Shown here in pieces: positions 1-6,718 of a DNA stretch of 43,688 bases. The stretch is taken from assembly GCA_017404025.1 (NCBI GenBank), contig JAFRDD010000124.1:1-43688 (forward strand), read 5' to 3'. The notes beneath the pieces were generated by a model that was given only the letters and a program-made list of their open reading frames with translations, did no database searches and was not told where the DNA came from. The first letter of the stretch is position 1. Each line of letters starts with the position of its first letter. The DNA is from Clostridia bacterium (GTDB lineage: Bacteria > Bacillota > Clostridia > TANB77 > CAG-508). The translations under genes were made by a program, and so were the position numbers.

Positions 1-2
1 CA

Positions 3-59
3 TACAGATTAAAAGATAAAATCGAATCAAATGTAACAGAATCAATTGAAGATGATTAA
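3..59 (+). CDS. Possible C-terminal end of an upstream gene (partial)
   Basis: An open frame enters from the left edge and stops with TAA at 57-59, giving about 18 charged residues (acidic end IEDD). It is too short to recognise. The reason to believe it is the strong hairpin terminator that starts 12 bases after the stop. A chance open frame of this size is possible. Confidence 0.3.
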   Translation, partial: YRLKDKIESNVTESIEDD

Positions 60-71
60 AAAATCAAATTT

Positions 72-121
72 AAAAATGTACAATTTTGTGCATCAATAAA
101 TTTGAAAAATTGTACATTTTT
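72..121 (+). terminator. Rho-independent terminator
   Basis: A 16-bp perfect inverted repeat (72-87 with 106-121, core AATGTACAATT) encloses an 18-nt loop. The arms start with A and end with T, so the hairpin could work on both strands. It separates the upstream partial gene from the gene at 200. Confidence 0.65.
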
Positions 122-164
122 GTATTGACATTAACAATTGTGTATGGAAAAATTAGGAAAATTG

Positions 165-173
165 TGATATATT
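165..173 (+). promoter_or_regulatory. Extended -10 promoter for the C_GCAxxG_C_C gene
   Basis: TG-A-TATATT at 165-173 is an extended -10 element, 27 bases before the ATG at 200. No good -35 stands 17 bases upstream. A TTGACA at 125-130 is too far away to pair with it. Confidence 0.4.
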
Positions 174-199
174 GTTACTAGAAAAGAGGGTGGGTTAAT

Positions 200-529
200 A
201 TGAGTGAATTTGAAGATAAGGCAAGAGAGTTGAAAAGATGTGGAAATAATTGCTCTGTTTCATTGTATACAGCGTTTAAAGAAAAGTTGGGTCTGAGAGG
301 CGTTGCACCTCAACCAAGAAGTTCTGAGGGACAGTGCGGTGCATTGTTGACAGCTAAAAAAATTTTGGAAGAAACGGGTTATGCTGATAAAATTGATGCG
401 CTTGAAAGTGAGTTTGTTAAAAGATTTGGCTATTCTAAGTGCGTTGATTTGATGTCTTATGATAGAAGATGTGTTGATTATGTGGGCGAGTGCGCTAAGA
501 TGATTGAGGAGATTTTAAAGGGAATGTAA
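200..529 (+). CDS. C_GCAxxG_C_C family small cysteine-rich protein
   Basis: This 109-residue protein has the spaced cysteine pattern of the C_GCAxxG_C_C family: CGNNCS near residues 15-20, GQCGALLTA near 45-53, then Cys residues in SKCVDL, RRCVDY and GECAK. Family members are small redox-type or metal-binding proteins of anaerobes, often related to putative oxidoreductase subunits. The biochemical role is not settled. The second motif reads GQCGALLTA here, close to the family's G-C-A-x-x-G pattern. The ATG at 200 follows a purine-rich AGAGGGTGG at 185-193. The gene ends four bases before the tRNA-like fragment at 533, so it is the last gene outside the integrative element or belongs to an older neighbour. 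Family call is fairly sure; function unknown. Confidence 0.8.
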   Translation: MSEFEDKARELKRCGNNCSVSLYTAFKEKLGLRGVAPQPRSSEGQCGALLTAKKILEETGYADKIDALESEFVKRFGYSKCVDLMSYDRRCVDYVGECAKMIEEILKGM

Positions 530-532
530 ATT

Positions 533-580
533 GAGCTCATAACCCGAAGGTCGTAAGTTCGAGTCTTACCCCCGCAACCA
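533..580 (+). repeat. tRNA-fMet 3'-end fragment, probable left attachment site of the element
   Basis: The segment reads as the 3' part of an initiator tRNA: anticodon loop CTCATAACCCGAAGG, a well-formed T arm (GTAAG-TTCGAGT-CTTAC) and the acceptor end CCCCGCAACCA. The 5' half of the tRNA is missing, because the sequence before GAGCTCATAA does not match tRNA. A related copy lies at 32611-32656 and a short degenerate one near 27355-27369. Tyrosine integrases commonly use tRNA 3' ends, and an integrase gene points at this site from 828. I infer an attachment site; an intact tRNA would lie outside the window. Confidence 0.65.
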
Positions 581-587
581 AACTTAT

Positions 588-622
588 ATCGTTACAGCTA
601 TCTAAGTTGTAGCGATTTTTTA
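588..622 (+). terminator. Terminator directly after the tRNA-like fragment
   Basis: An 11-bp stem with two G-U pairs (588-598 with 606-616) and a 7-nt loop is followed by a run of T. Its position 8 bases after the CCA end is where a tRNA terminator normally sits. The second tRNA-like copy at 32611 is followed by a similar hairpin. Confidence 0.6.
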
Positions 623-670
623 TGCTTGTAAAATGGTTAACAATAACGTTTAAAATAAGCACTATTATGT

Positions 671-710
671 CAAATTGGGGATAAATTGGTGTGAATTTTC
701 TCAAAAAACG
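671..710 (+). repeat. End-proximal repeat, left copy (possible integrase arm sites)
   Basis: The segment contains CAAATTGGGG, ATAAATTGG and TTTTCTCAAAAAACG. It aligns without gaps to 27211-27250 with about 30 of 40 bases identical. A third relative lies at 32472-32510. All three sit near tRNA-like fragments. Tn916-type integrases bind short direct repeats inside both ends of their elements, so arm-type binding is a reasonable inference. Confidence 0.45.
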
Positions 711-827
711 TTTATATTTCTAATAAAATTTCAGTAAAAAACTATGGGAAAACCTAAAATATTTTTTAGTAGTCTTTTACTTTTTTTATCGTGAAAAGTT
801 TAATGACTTTAGTGAAAAAAGATTTTG

Positions 828-2018
828 CTAATTTTTAGATAGTAGCAAGTTTTCTAATGCAAATCCTGCTTTTTTATTATGTGCAATTATAGGATGTACA
901 TAGAAATTAAATGTTGTAGTAATTTGTGCATGTCCAAGTCTTGCTGCTACTACTGCTACATCAATATTTTGTGCTATTAACAATGTAGCATTTGTATGTC
1001 TTAGCCCATGAAAGTTAATTACAGGTAGTCCAATTTGTCCAATAAATTTTACAAACCATTTGCTAATTGTAGATGGGTGCATAGGTTTGCCGTCTGCTTG
1101 AACAAATAACCTATTAGAATCAATCCATAATTCGCCATATAGTGATTTTTGTTCTTCATACCATAATTTATATTCCTCAAGTAGAGAAATGACAAAATCA
1201 GGTATTGCAACCTCTCTAATAGAGCTTTCTGTTTTTGGTACTTTAGTAAATACTCCTGTGTCTGCTAGATATTGACTAGAACGATTTATACTTACAATTC
1301 CATTTCTGAAATCAATATCGTTCCATTCAAGTCCCATAAGCTCTCCAAGTCTAACACCAGTAAATACTGTTAAAATGATTGCTGTTTTGTATTTAATCTG
1401 TTCTTCATCAAGTTGCTCTAGATTTTCTAACAATATTTTGCATTGATCATCATTATAGTATTTTCTTTTGGGCTTTTTAGCTTTAGGTGGTTGAACACGT
1501 TCAGCAGGATTAGATACTATTACTTGCCAATAAACAGCTTTATGAAGCATAGCTCTTAAAAGTCTGTGATGCTCTAATATAGTCTTTCCTGATAATGGTT
1601 TTAAAGTTTTATTTCCATCATTATCTTTTTTTCTAACTAATTGAGTATCTTTACTTAATAAGTCATAGAATTGCATAATATCTGTTGGTTTTATTTTATT
1701 TACATAGAAATGTCCAAAGTAGGGTAGAAGTCTTGTTTCTAACATTCTGCAATATCTTTTATAAGTTGAAGGAGCAAGTTCTTTTGAACCATAATCTCTT
1801 TTCCAAATTTCAGTAAATTCAGAAAATTTAAGAGATTTCCCTTCAATAACCATACCATTTTGAACATCTGCAACAAATTTAGCAAGTTCTATTTCTGCTT
1901 CTTTTTTAGTACCATGAACAGTTTTAGTTTTTTTAATAGGTTTTCCTTGCAAGTCATATCCAGCAAGGCAACTTAGTCTGTAACTATTCTTTCCTCTTTT
2001 TTCAATACTCCCAGCCAT
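828..2018 (-). CDS. int: Tyrosine recombinase / integrase (Tn916-like)
   Basis: Site-specific recombinase expected to integrate and excise the element. The architecture fits phage/ICE integrases: an N-terminal arm-binding region (MAGSIEKRGKNSYRL onward), a SAM-like core-binding domain, and a catalytic C-terminus with FTGVRLGELMGLEW (first Arg), HGLRHTNATLL (HxxR), LGHAQITTT (second His) and the Tyr nucleophile in FNFYVHP. At 396 aa it is the usual length. I chose the ATG at 2018 because the family starts at MAGS. A GTG at 2030 lies directly against the AGGAGG and would leave no spacer. The gene reads toward the tRNA-like site at 533-580, the normal integrase position. The N-terminal half lies 51 bases downstream of the HEPN gene on the same strand. 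Confidence 0.93.
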   Translation of the reverse strand: MAGSIEKRGKNSYRLSCLAGYDLQGKPIKKTKTVHGTKKEAEIELAKFVADVQNGMVIEGKSLKFSEFTEIWKRDYGSKELAPSTYKRYCRMLETRLLPYFGHFYVNKIKPTDIMQFYDLLSKDTQLVRKKDNDGNKTLKPLSGKTILEHHRLLRAMLHKAVYWQVIVSNPAERVQPPKAKKPKRKYYNDDQCKILLENLEQLDEEQIKYKTAIILTVFTGVRLGELMGLEWNDIDFRNGIVSINRSSQYLADTGVFTKVPKTESSIREVAIPDFVISLLEEYKLWYEEQKSLYGELWIDSNRLFVQADGKPMHPSTISKWFVKFIGQIGLPVINFHGLRHTNATLLIAQNIDVAVVAARLGHAQITTTFNFYVHPIIAHNKKAGFALENLLLSKN

Positions 2019-2068
2019 TACCTTTTTCACCTCCTTTCAGGCATACCTATGGGTGGGAGGGGAATGTA

Positions 2069-3160
2069 TTATATATCTTTAATTATTGTAAAAATATTTT
2101 CATCACTAATATAATTATTGAGTAATATTTTTAAGTAATTTTTTAAATTTCGAATTATTGTATCTAAAATAAATAATTCTGGAATTTTATTATCTGGGTA
2201 ATTGTCATCATCTAAATTGTCAAGTAATTGCATATTTGTATATAAATTACGAATTTTATCAATACTTTTAGATAAATTATCAAAATTACCGTGAGAAATA
2301 TCAGATCTAATGTCGTATATATGAGATAATTCTTTTTTTAAATTATTAATATCTATCTCATTGTTATTAAGATACAAAACCAATAATGTTTTATTTATAA
2401 ACATTTTTTTGATAGATTCTTCCACATTAAATCTATTTGCATCAGGTTTATGAGCTATTAATAGTTCAATCAAAGAAACCAAACATACAATTTTGTCATG
2501 CTGATAGGTTAAATTATTTATTCTGTATATCTGTTCAGCAATATAGTTGAATTTATAATCATTAACTAATTTATCAACAGTAGGTACTTTTTGATAAATT
2601 CTAGATAGCACTTCATTAAAAGGAAAATGCCAACAATCATCATCTTCTATGTAGGCTTTGTAATTTTTAGCCATATAAAGATTGTGAAAAACAGCGTTTG
2701 CGTGAGTTTTTCTCATATGTAAATTTGAAAGATTAGGATAGTCGTTAATTAAAAGAGTATCATTTAATCTACCGAGATTATTAAAACTCACAAAGCATAT
2801 AAAATCTAGAATTCGAACCGCTTTTTCGGTCGAATCTTCTAATAAATTAGGAAAATCAATATTATCCGTACTATTAAATCTAACTATTACCCAAATAGAT
2901 GCTAGTTTATGAAAAATATCGGTATAAAAATCTAAGTTAATATTTAAATGATTGATTTCTAAAAAGTTAAAAAGATATTTGTTTAAATCTTCTTCAGTGC
3001 ATATATTACAATCGTCGGTTGAAATTGAAATATTTTTTAGAAAATTAGAAATCTCTTCAATTTCTATAGTAGTTCTTGGATTATCAAAGTAAATATTATT
3101 TCCAAAAGTTTTTGTTGGTTTATCAATAGGATAAACATATTTTGTTAATAAAAATGGCAT
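2069..3160 (-). CDS. Apea-like HEPN domain protein
   Basis: A 363-residue soluble protein. Its C-terminal part carries HIYDIRSDISHGNF near residues 278-292, a clear R-x4-H motif of Apea-like HEPN domains (Arg, four residues, His-Gly). Many HEPN proteins are metal-independent RNases in phage defence or toxin systems. Here the catalytic pair appears intact, but the substrate is unknown. The N-terminal 200 residues are not recognised. It is transcribed with the DUF6076 gene upstream (41-base gap) and the integrase downstream, which suggests a leftward operon. The ATG at 3160 has AGGAG 9 bases upstream. It could be a stand-alone abortive-infection effector or an element-maintenance gene; I cannot tell which. 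Confidence 0.65.
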   Translation of the reverse strand: MPFLLTKYVYPIDKPTKTFGNNIYFDNPRTTIEIEEISNFLKNISISTDDCNICTEEDLNKYLFNFLEINHLNINLDFYTDIFHKLASIWVIVRFNSTDNIDFPNLLEDSTEKAVRILDFICFVSFNNLGRLNDTLLINDYPNLSNLHMRKTHANAVFHNLYMAKNYKAYIEDDDCWHFPFNEVLSRIYQKVPTVDKLVNDYKFNYIAEQIYRINNLTYQHDKIVCLVSLIELLIAHKPDANRFNVEESIKKMFINKTLLVLYLNNNEIDINNLKKELSHIYDIRSDISHGNFDNLSKSIDKIRNLYTNMQLLDNLDDDNYPDNKIPELFILDTIIRNLKNYLKILLNNYISDENIFTIIKDI

Positions 3161-3201
3161 ATTATTTTCTCCTTTACTTGCATTATTTAATCAATAATAT
3201 A

Positions 3202-4341
3202 TTAAATTATATTATCTTTATATTTATCAAATTTATCTACACTTTTTTGCATCCATTCATTTAAGTCATTTTCAGAAATGCTTCCTTTTTTATATCTTTT
3301 CAAATATTGTTGAGATTGCTGTTTCCATTGAGTAAAATATTTAGCTTTTTCACTATATGGACTAGTTTTCCCTCTTTGAATTTGCATTAATATTTTTTGA
3401 TAAGTTTTCTTATATAGTTTATATGCTTCAACATCTCCAATGTTTTTCTTAAATGTTTCTGCAGCACCTTTTACTCTACAAGTTTTTTCTTTGTCATAAT
3501 ACATAATATCACAATATATTTCAGATTCTTTTGATATAGGAATAAAGTATTTACCACAGTTTTGACATTTTTTAATTGTAACATATGTATTCAGCGCAAT
3601 TTCATCCAAACTGATAAATACTATATTAGATAAAGCAGTTGAATGATATATATTGCTCAATTTATAAGATAATTTACCATCTTTTATACTTTTACTTACT
3701 TTAGTTGGATTAGCTAAATTAGGACTTAATCCATCAGTACCATTAACAAATAGTTTATTAAAATATACATTAGTATTATTTGTATATCTATATAAATCAT
3801 TTTTTAAAGCATGAGATAAATATCGAATATGAGGATATACATCATTGTATGAATTTGAATTATCTAAATTATATGTAAAATCAACGCATTCTCTAATATC
3901 TTTTTGTAAGCTAATAAGATTTTCTTTAGAATTTTTAAATACTTTAGTCAATAAATTAAGATAATCATTAGCGGTTTTGCAAGAATGTATATCTGGAAAA
4001 TTATTAACATATTCTTTCAAAAATTCAATTCCATAGAATGCAAAGAATGTTTTATATGCTGAAAAAACATCAGTAAAGTCAGCATTTAAAAATTTTATTA
4101 AGAACATACCATATCTTTCTTCCATAGGACTATAATAGTTATTTTTTATTACATCACAAACTGGTTTCTTAAATTTTGGAGATTCGGTTGTTAGTAAAAG
4201 TTCTCCATACTTAAAATTTATATTCTTATAAAATTTTACTTGACAATTTACTAAAGGTGTAACATAGTATTCTCTTTTTTCTTTTTTATTAAACCAAATA
4301 CCAAAGCCGTAGTTGCTTGGTATATTAGGACTTTTTAACAT
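3202..4341 (-). CDS. DUF6076 family protein with zinc-ribbon-like motif
   Basis: A 379-residue protein of the DUF6076 type, found in Clostridia mobile elements. It has a treble-clef or zinc-ribbon-like segment near residues 257-288 (CQNCGKYFIP, then YCDIMYYDKEKTC), followed by a basic helical tail rich in Lys, Tyr and Gln. Cys spacing and the conserved YFIP are what identify it. The function is unknown, and nucleic-acid binding is only an inference from the Cys motif and basic tail. It is the first gene of the leftward operon DUF6076-HEPN-int and is divergent from the xis operon across a 242-bp regulatory region. A broken relative of the same motif occurs at about 33071-33178. Confidence 0.65.
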   Translation of the reverse strand: MLKSPNIPSNYGFGIWFNKKEKREYYVTPLVNCQVKFYKNINFKYGELLLTTESPKFKKPVCDVIKNNYYSPMEERYGMFLIKFLNADFTDVFSAYKTFFAFYGIEFLKEYVNNFPDIHSCKTANDYLNLLTKVFKNSKENLISLQKDIRECVDFTYNLDNSNSYNDVYPHIRYLSHALKNDLYRYTNNTNVYFNKLFVNGTDGLSPNLANPTKVSKSIKDGKLSYKLSNIYHSTALSNIVFISLDEIALNTYVTIKKCQNCGKYFIPISKESEIYCDIMYYDKEKTCRVKGAAETFKKNIGDVEAYKLYKKTYQKILMQIQRGKTSPYSEKAKYFTQWKQQSQQYLKRYKKGSISENDLNEWMQKSVDKFDKYKDNII

Positions 4342-4360
4342 TCCTAAACAACTCCTTAGT

Positions 4361-4480
4361 ATAATTTTGTGAGAAATTTTAAAAAACTTTTATGAATTTT
4401 CTTGACATTTTATAAAAACCCTTATATAATCACTTTGTAAAAAATGATAAATCTATTAAATAAATTTCTCACATAATTAT
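4361..4480 (+). promoter_or_regulatory. 19-bp inverted operator pair flanking the xis/rep promoter
   Basis: The sequences 4361-4379 and 4462-4480 form an inverted repeat matching at 18 of 19 bases (core TGTGAGAAATTT / AAATTTCTCACA). They enclose the consensus promoter at 4402-4430. The arrangement suggests a repressor or Xis binding both arms and looping the promoter shared by the divergent int-side and rep-side operons. The binding protein is not identified. Confidence 0.6.
4402..4430 (+). promoter_or_regulatory. Consensus sigma-A promoter for the xis-rep operon
   Basis: TTGACA at 4402-4407 and TATAAT at 4425-4430 are separated by 17 bases, both perfect matches. It directs transcription rightward into the excisionase and replication genes. 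A short hairpin (4537-4544 with 4551-4558) lies in the leader just before the ribosome binding site. Confidence 0.85.
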
Positions 4481-4583
4481 TTTACAACAGATTAAAACAA
4501 AATGCAATAGATTTTATGATTTTTTATAAAAAAACAAACTTATTCATAAAAATAAGTTATTTACAAGACTGGAGGTGATGACA

Positions 4584-4784
4584 ATGGAACTTCAAAAAGT
4601 ACAAAGAACAACCCTAACAATGAAAGAAGCAGCAGAGTATTTGGGAATATCATATTGGCTAATTAATCAATTAGTAAGACAAAAACAAATACCATGTTCT
4701 AAAGTGGGTGGCAAGTATTTATTTAGAGTACAAGTTTTAGACGAATATCTAAATAAAAAAGAGCAAGATTCAGTTAATTATTAA
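4584..4784 (+). CDS. xis: Excisionase-like helix-turn-helix protein
   Basis: A 66-residue MerR/excisionase-type DNA-binding protein. It shows TMKEAAEYLGISYWLINQLV, then the wing with PCSKVGGKYLFRVQVLDEYL, which is the classic winged-helix excisionase signature. Such proteins bend DNA at element ends to favour excision. I chose the ATG at 4584 because GGAGG at 4571-4575 is 8 bases away; the upstream GTG and ATG at 4575 and 4578 overlap that site. It is the first gene after the strong promoter at 4402 and 25 bases before the replisome organizer. Confidence 0.85.
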   Translation: MELQKVQRTTLTMKEAAEYLGISYWLINQLVRQKQIPCSKVGGKYLFRVQVLDEYLNKKEQDSVNY

Positions 4785-4809
4785 CAGCAAAGTTAGGAGG
4801 GGAGGTGAC

Positions 4810-5340
4810 ATGTATGATATCCAGTGGTTCAAAGTTGAATCAAATATCTTTTCTAATAGAAAGATACAAATTATTCTCAAACTTCCATATGGTGACACAT
4901 ACTTTAGAGTATGGATACAGTTAATTGCGTTAGCAGTTGAATGTAATAATGAAGGAAGATTAGAAATTGGAGAAAATAATCCAATGACAATTCAAAATTT
5001 TTCAAAGATTATGGGAAAATCTTATAAAAAAATAGAAAAAATTTTGAATAAATTTGTAGAATTAGAAATGCTTATAAAAGAAGGGGAAACATTTCTAATT
5101 AAGAATTGGAATGTTTATCAAAGTATTGATAAATGTGAAAAAATTAGAGAACAAGGTCGAGAACGACAAAGAAAACATCGTGAAAAGTTAAAGAGTGAAA
5201 GTGAAAAAAGTAACGTTACAGTAACGTTAGGTAACGCAGAAGAAGAGAAAAAAATAGAAGAGATAACAAAAGAAGAAAGTAAAGAAGAGAATAGAGGAAA
5301 GGAGGACAAAAATGGTTTCAGAGAATATAGTTTTAACTAA
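4810..5340 (+). CDS. Phage replisome organizer-like replication initiator
   Basis: The first ~120 residues match the N-terminal domain of phage replisome organizers (MYDIQWFKVESNIFSNRKI, then YFRVWIQLIALAVECNNEGRL and a winged-helix region). These bind iterons at the origin and recruit helicase loaders. After residue 115 comes a very basic Arg/Lys helix, then SNVTVTLGN, then an acidic-basic low-complexity tail. The DNA coding SNVTVTLGN consists of GTAACGTTA repeats, so the origin may lie inside the gene. GGAGGGGAGG stands before the ATG. Its end overlaps the DnaC-like gene by 29 bases, which suggests translational coupling. Length 176 aa is short but normal for element versions. Confidence 0.8.
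   Translation: MYDIQWFKVESNIFSNRKIQIILKLPYGDTYFRVWIQLIALAVECNNEGRLEIGENNPMTIQNFSKIMGKSYKKIEKILNKFVELEMLIKEGETFLIKNWNVYQSIDKCEKIREQGRERQRKHREKLKSESEKSNVTVTLGNAEEEKKIEEITKEESKEENRGKEDKNGFREYSFN
5210..5236 (+). repeat. Iteron-like GTAACGTTA repeats, candidate origin of replication
   Basis: GTAACGTTA occurs at 5210-5218 and 5221-5229, and GTAACG follows at 5231-5236, so the starts are 11 and 10 bases apart, about one helical turn. GTAACGTTAC is also palindromic. The repeats are inside the replisome organizer gene and are followed by a purine/A-rich stretch. Origins within the initiator gene are known for phage O/replisome-organizer type proteins; use here is inferred. Confidence 0.5.
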
Positions 5341-6133
5341 AGTTATCAACAGAAAATTGAAAAAATGTGGATTCTGCAATAAAGAATTAAAGCCAATTGG
5401 ATTTGATTATCTTTATGAAAATGTTTCACCAGATTGTATCGAATACGAAAGATGTGATTGTGAAAAATCTAAAAAGTACTGGGCTAAAAATGATAAAGAA
5501 GATTATTTGAAGATGAAAAGAGAGCATTATAGAAAGATAATAAATCAATTATATAAAGATAGTTATATGAAGAAGAATTATCAAAATATGAACTTTGAAA
5601 ACTTTAATAAGGAATTAGTAAATGATATTGCGATAAAGATTATTGAAGATTATACAGAAAAATGTATTGCAAAAAAGCAAACCAATGGACTGATAATAAC
5701 AGGCACGTCAGGAGTTGGTAAAACACATTTAGCTGCAGCAATTGCAAATAAACTTATTGAAAAAGGACAGATAGTTCTTATTGGAAGGCTTACAACTTTG
5801 TTAGATAAAGTAAAAGAAACATTTGCAGATAATACCATATCTGAGAATGAATTAATAGAATTATATTCTAATATTGACATGATAATAATTGATGATCTTG
5901 GAACAGAACGAGTAAGTAAATGGGCATTAGAAAAATTATATACTATAATTGAAAATCGAAATGAGAATAGATTACCAATAATTATTACCACTAGATTTGA
6001 TAAGAATGGTTTATCTAAAAGATTCAAAGAAGGACAAGATGAAGAACTTGCTGATGCAGTTATTAATAAACTATATCAGATGTGTTATGGAGTAACGCTT
6101 ATAAATGAAAAAAGAGTTAGTAAAAGTCGCTAA
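5312..6133 (+). CDS. DnaC/IstB-like helicase loader ATPase
   Basis: A 273-residue AAA+ ATPase. The N-terminus carries a Cys cluster (CGFCNKEL, CDCEKS) typical of Bacillota DnaC-like loaders. The Walker A is GTSGVGKTHLAAAIA near residues 130-144, the Walker B is MIIIDDLGTE near 190-199, and the sensor region IIITTRF is near 224-230. Loaders of this type deliver replicative helicase to an origin opened by the initiator. It overlaps the replisome organizer and starts at an ATG with AGGAGG 6 bases before it. Together the pair forms a standard phage/ICE replication module. Confident on family and role. Confidence 0.88.
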   Translation: MVSENIVLTKVINRKLKKCGFCNKELKPIGFDYLYENVSPDCIEYERCDCEKSKKYWAKNDKEDYLKMKREHYRKIINQLYKDSYMKKNYQNMNFENFNKELVNDIAIKIIEDYTEKCIAKKQTNGLIITGTSGVGKTHLAAAIANKLIEKGQIVLIGRLTTLLDKVKETFADNTISENELIELYSNIDMIIIDDLGTERVSKWALEKLYTIIENRNENRLPIIITTRFDKNGLSKRFKEGQDEELADAVINKLYQMCYGVTLINEKRVSKSR

Positions 6134-6215
6134 ACTAAAAATACTAACCCAATTAATTGTAAATATATTTTAATATAAAATGAAAAAAATGTAAAGAGAA
6201 AGGAAGATAAAAAGT

Positions 6216-6521
6216 ATGAAAGATTATAAAAAAGTGGTTGAAATACCAGTAGAAAAAATAAAAATAATTAGTAAAGATGTTAGATTATTAGATGATGAAA
6301 TGATGAAAAATTATCAAGTATCATTGCAAAAAAGAGAGAGGATAATTCCATTTGTTGTTACTAAAATAGGTGATGATTATATACTAGATAACTGTTTTAA
6401 TAGATTTACTGCAATGAAATTAGCAGGATATAAAACCTTACCATGTAGATTAATAAGTGAACGTGAAAGAGAAAGAAGAATCAAATTTAAAAGAAGAGTT
6501 TATTCTCGATATGTAATTTAA
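6216..6521 (+). CDS. ParB-like N-terminal (ParB/Srx fold) domain protein
   Basis: The 101 residues match a minimal ParB/sulfiredoxin-like domain: EIPVEKIKI at the start, IIPFVVTKIGDDYILDNCFNRFTAMKLAGYKTLPCRLI in the middle, with the residues that would form the CTP/nucleotide pocket (N-R-F-T-A). No HTH or dimerization domain follows; the C-terminus is only a basic tail. Short ParB-like proteins are common between replication and mobilization genes of integrative elements; their task is not clear. AAAGGAAG precedes the ATG, and a terminator follows at 6531-6568. Confidence 0.65.
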   Translation: MKDYKKVVEIPVEKIKIISKDVRLLDDEMMKNYQVSLQKRERIIPFVVTKIGDDYILDNCFNRFTAMKLAGYKTLPCRLISERERERRIKFKRRVYSRYVI

Positions 6522-6530
6522 ATATGTATT

Positions 6531-6568
6531 AAAAGTGCCTGGATTAAGTAAATGATTCAGGTACTTTT
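6531..6568 (+). terminator. Terminator after the ParB-like gene
   Basis: A 15-bp stem with G-U pairs (6531-6545 with 6554-6568, core AAAAGTGCCTG / CAGGTACTTTT), an 8-nt loop and trailing T residues. It ends the xis-rep-parB transcription unit. Confidence 0.6.
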
Positions 6569-6599
6569 TGCTCTATTATGATGAAGTAATAAGAACATA

Positions 6600-6700
6600 A
6601 TGAGGTACAAAAATAGGGTGTTTTTTGAATTAGCAAGCAATGAATTTCTTCAGCTCGAAATTCAATATGGGGAAAATTCCCCAATCCCCTTTTTATAAAA
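6600..6700 (+). other. Candidate oriT upstream of the relaxase
   Basis: The non-coding stretch before the relaxase holds two inverted repeats: GAATTTC / GAAATTC (6642-6648 with 6657-6663, 8-nt loop) and GGGGAA / TTCCCC (6669-6674 with 6677-6682), then CAATCCCCTTTTT. Gram-positive MOBP-type transfer origins usually lie immediately upstream of the relaxase gene and contain such repeats. The nick site is not identified. Confidence 0.4.
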
Positions 6701-6718
6701 AATAATGGAGGTGATAAG

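Noticed and set aside
533..580. An intact initiator tRNA gene
   Set aside because: Only the anticodon loop, T arm and acceptor 3' strand are present; no D arm or 5' acceptor strand can be found upstream here or at 32611.
5118..5309. Antisense frame inside the replisome organizer, and similar Ser/Phe/Leu-rich frames elsewhere
   Set aside because: They are shadows of purine-rich coding strands with no ribosome sites or family patterns.
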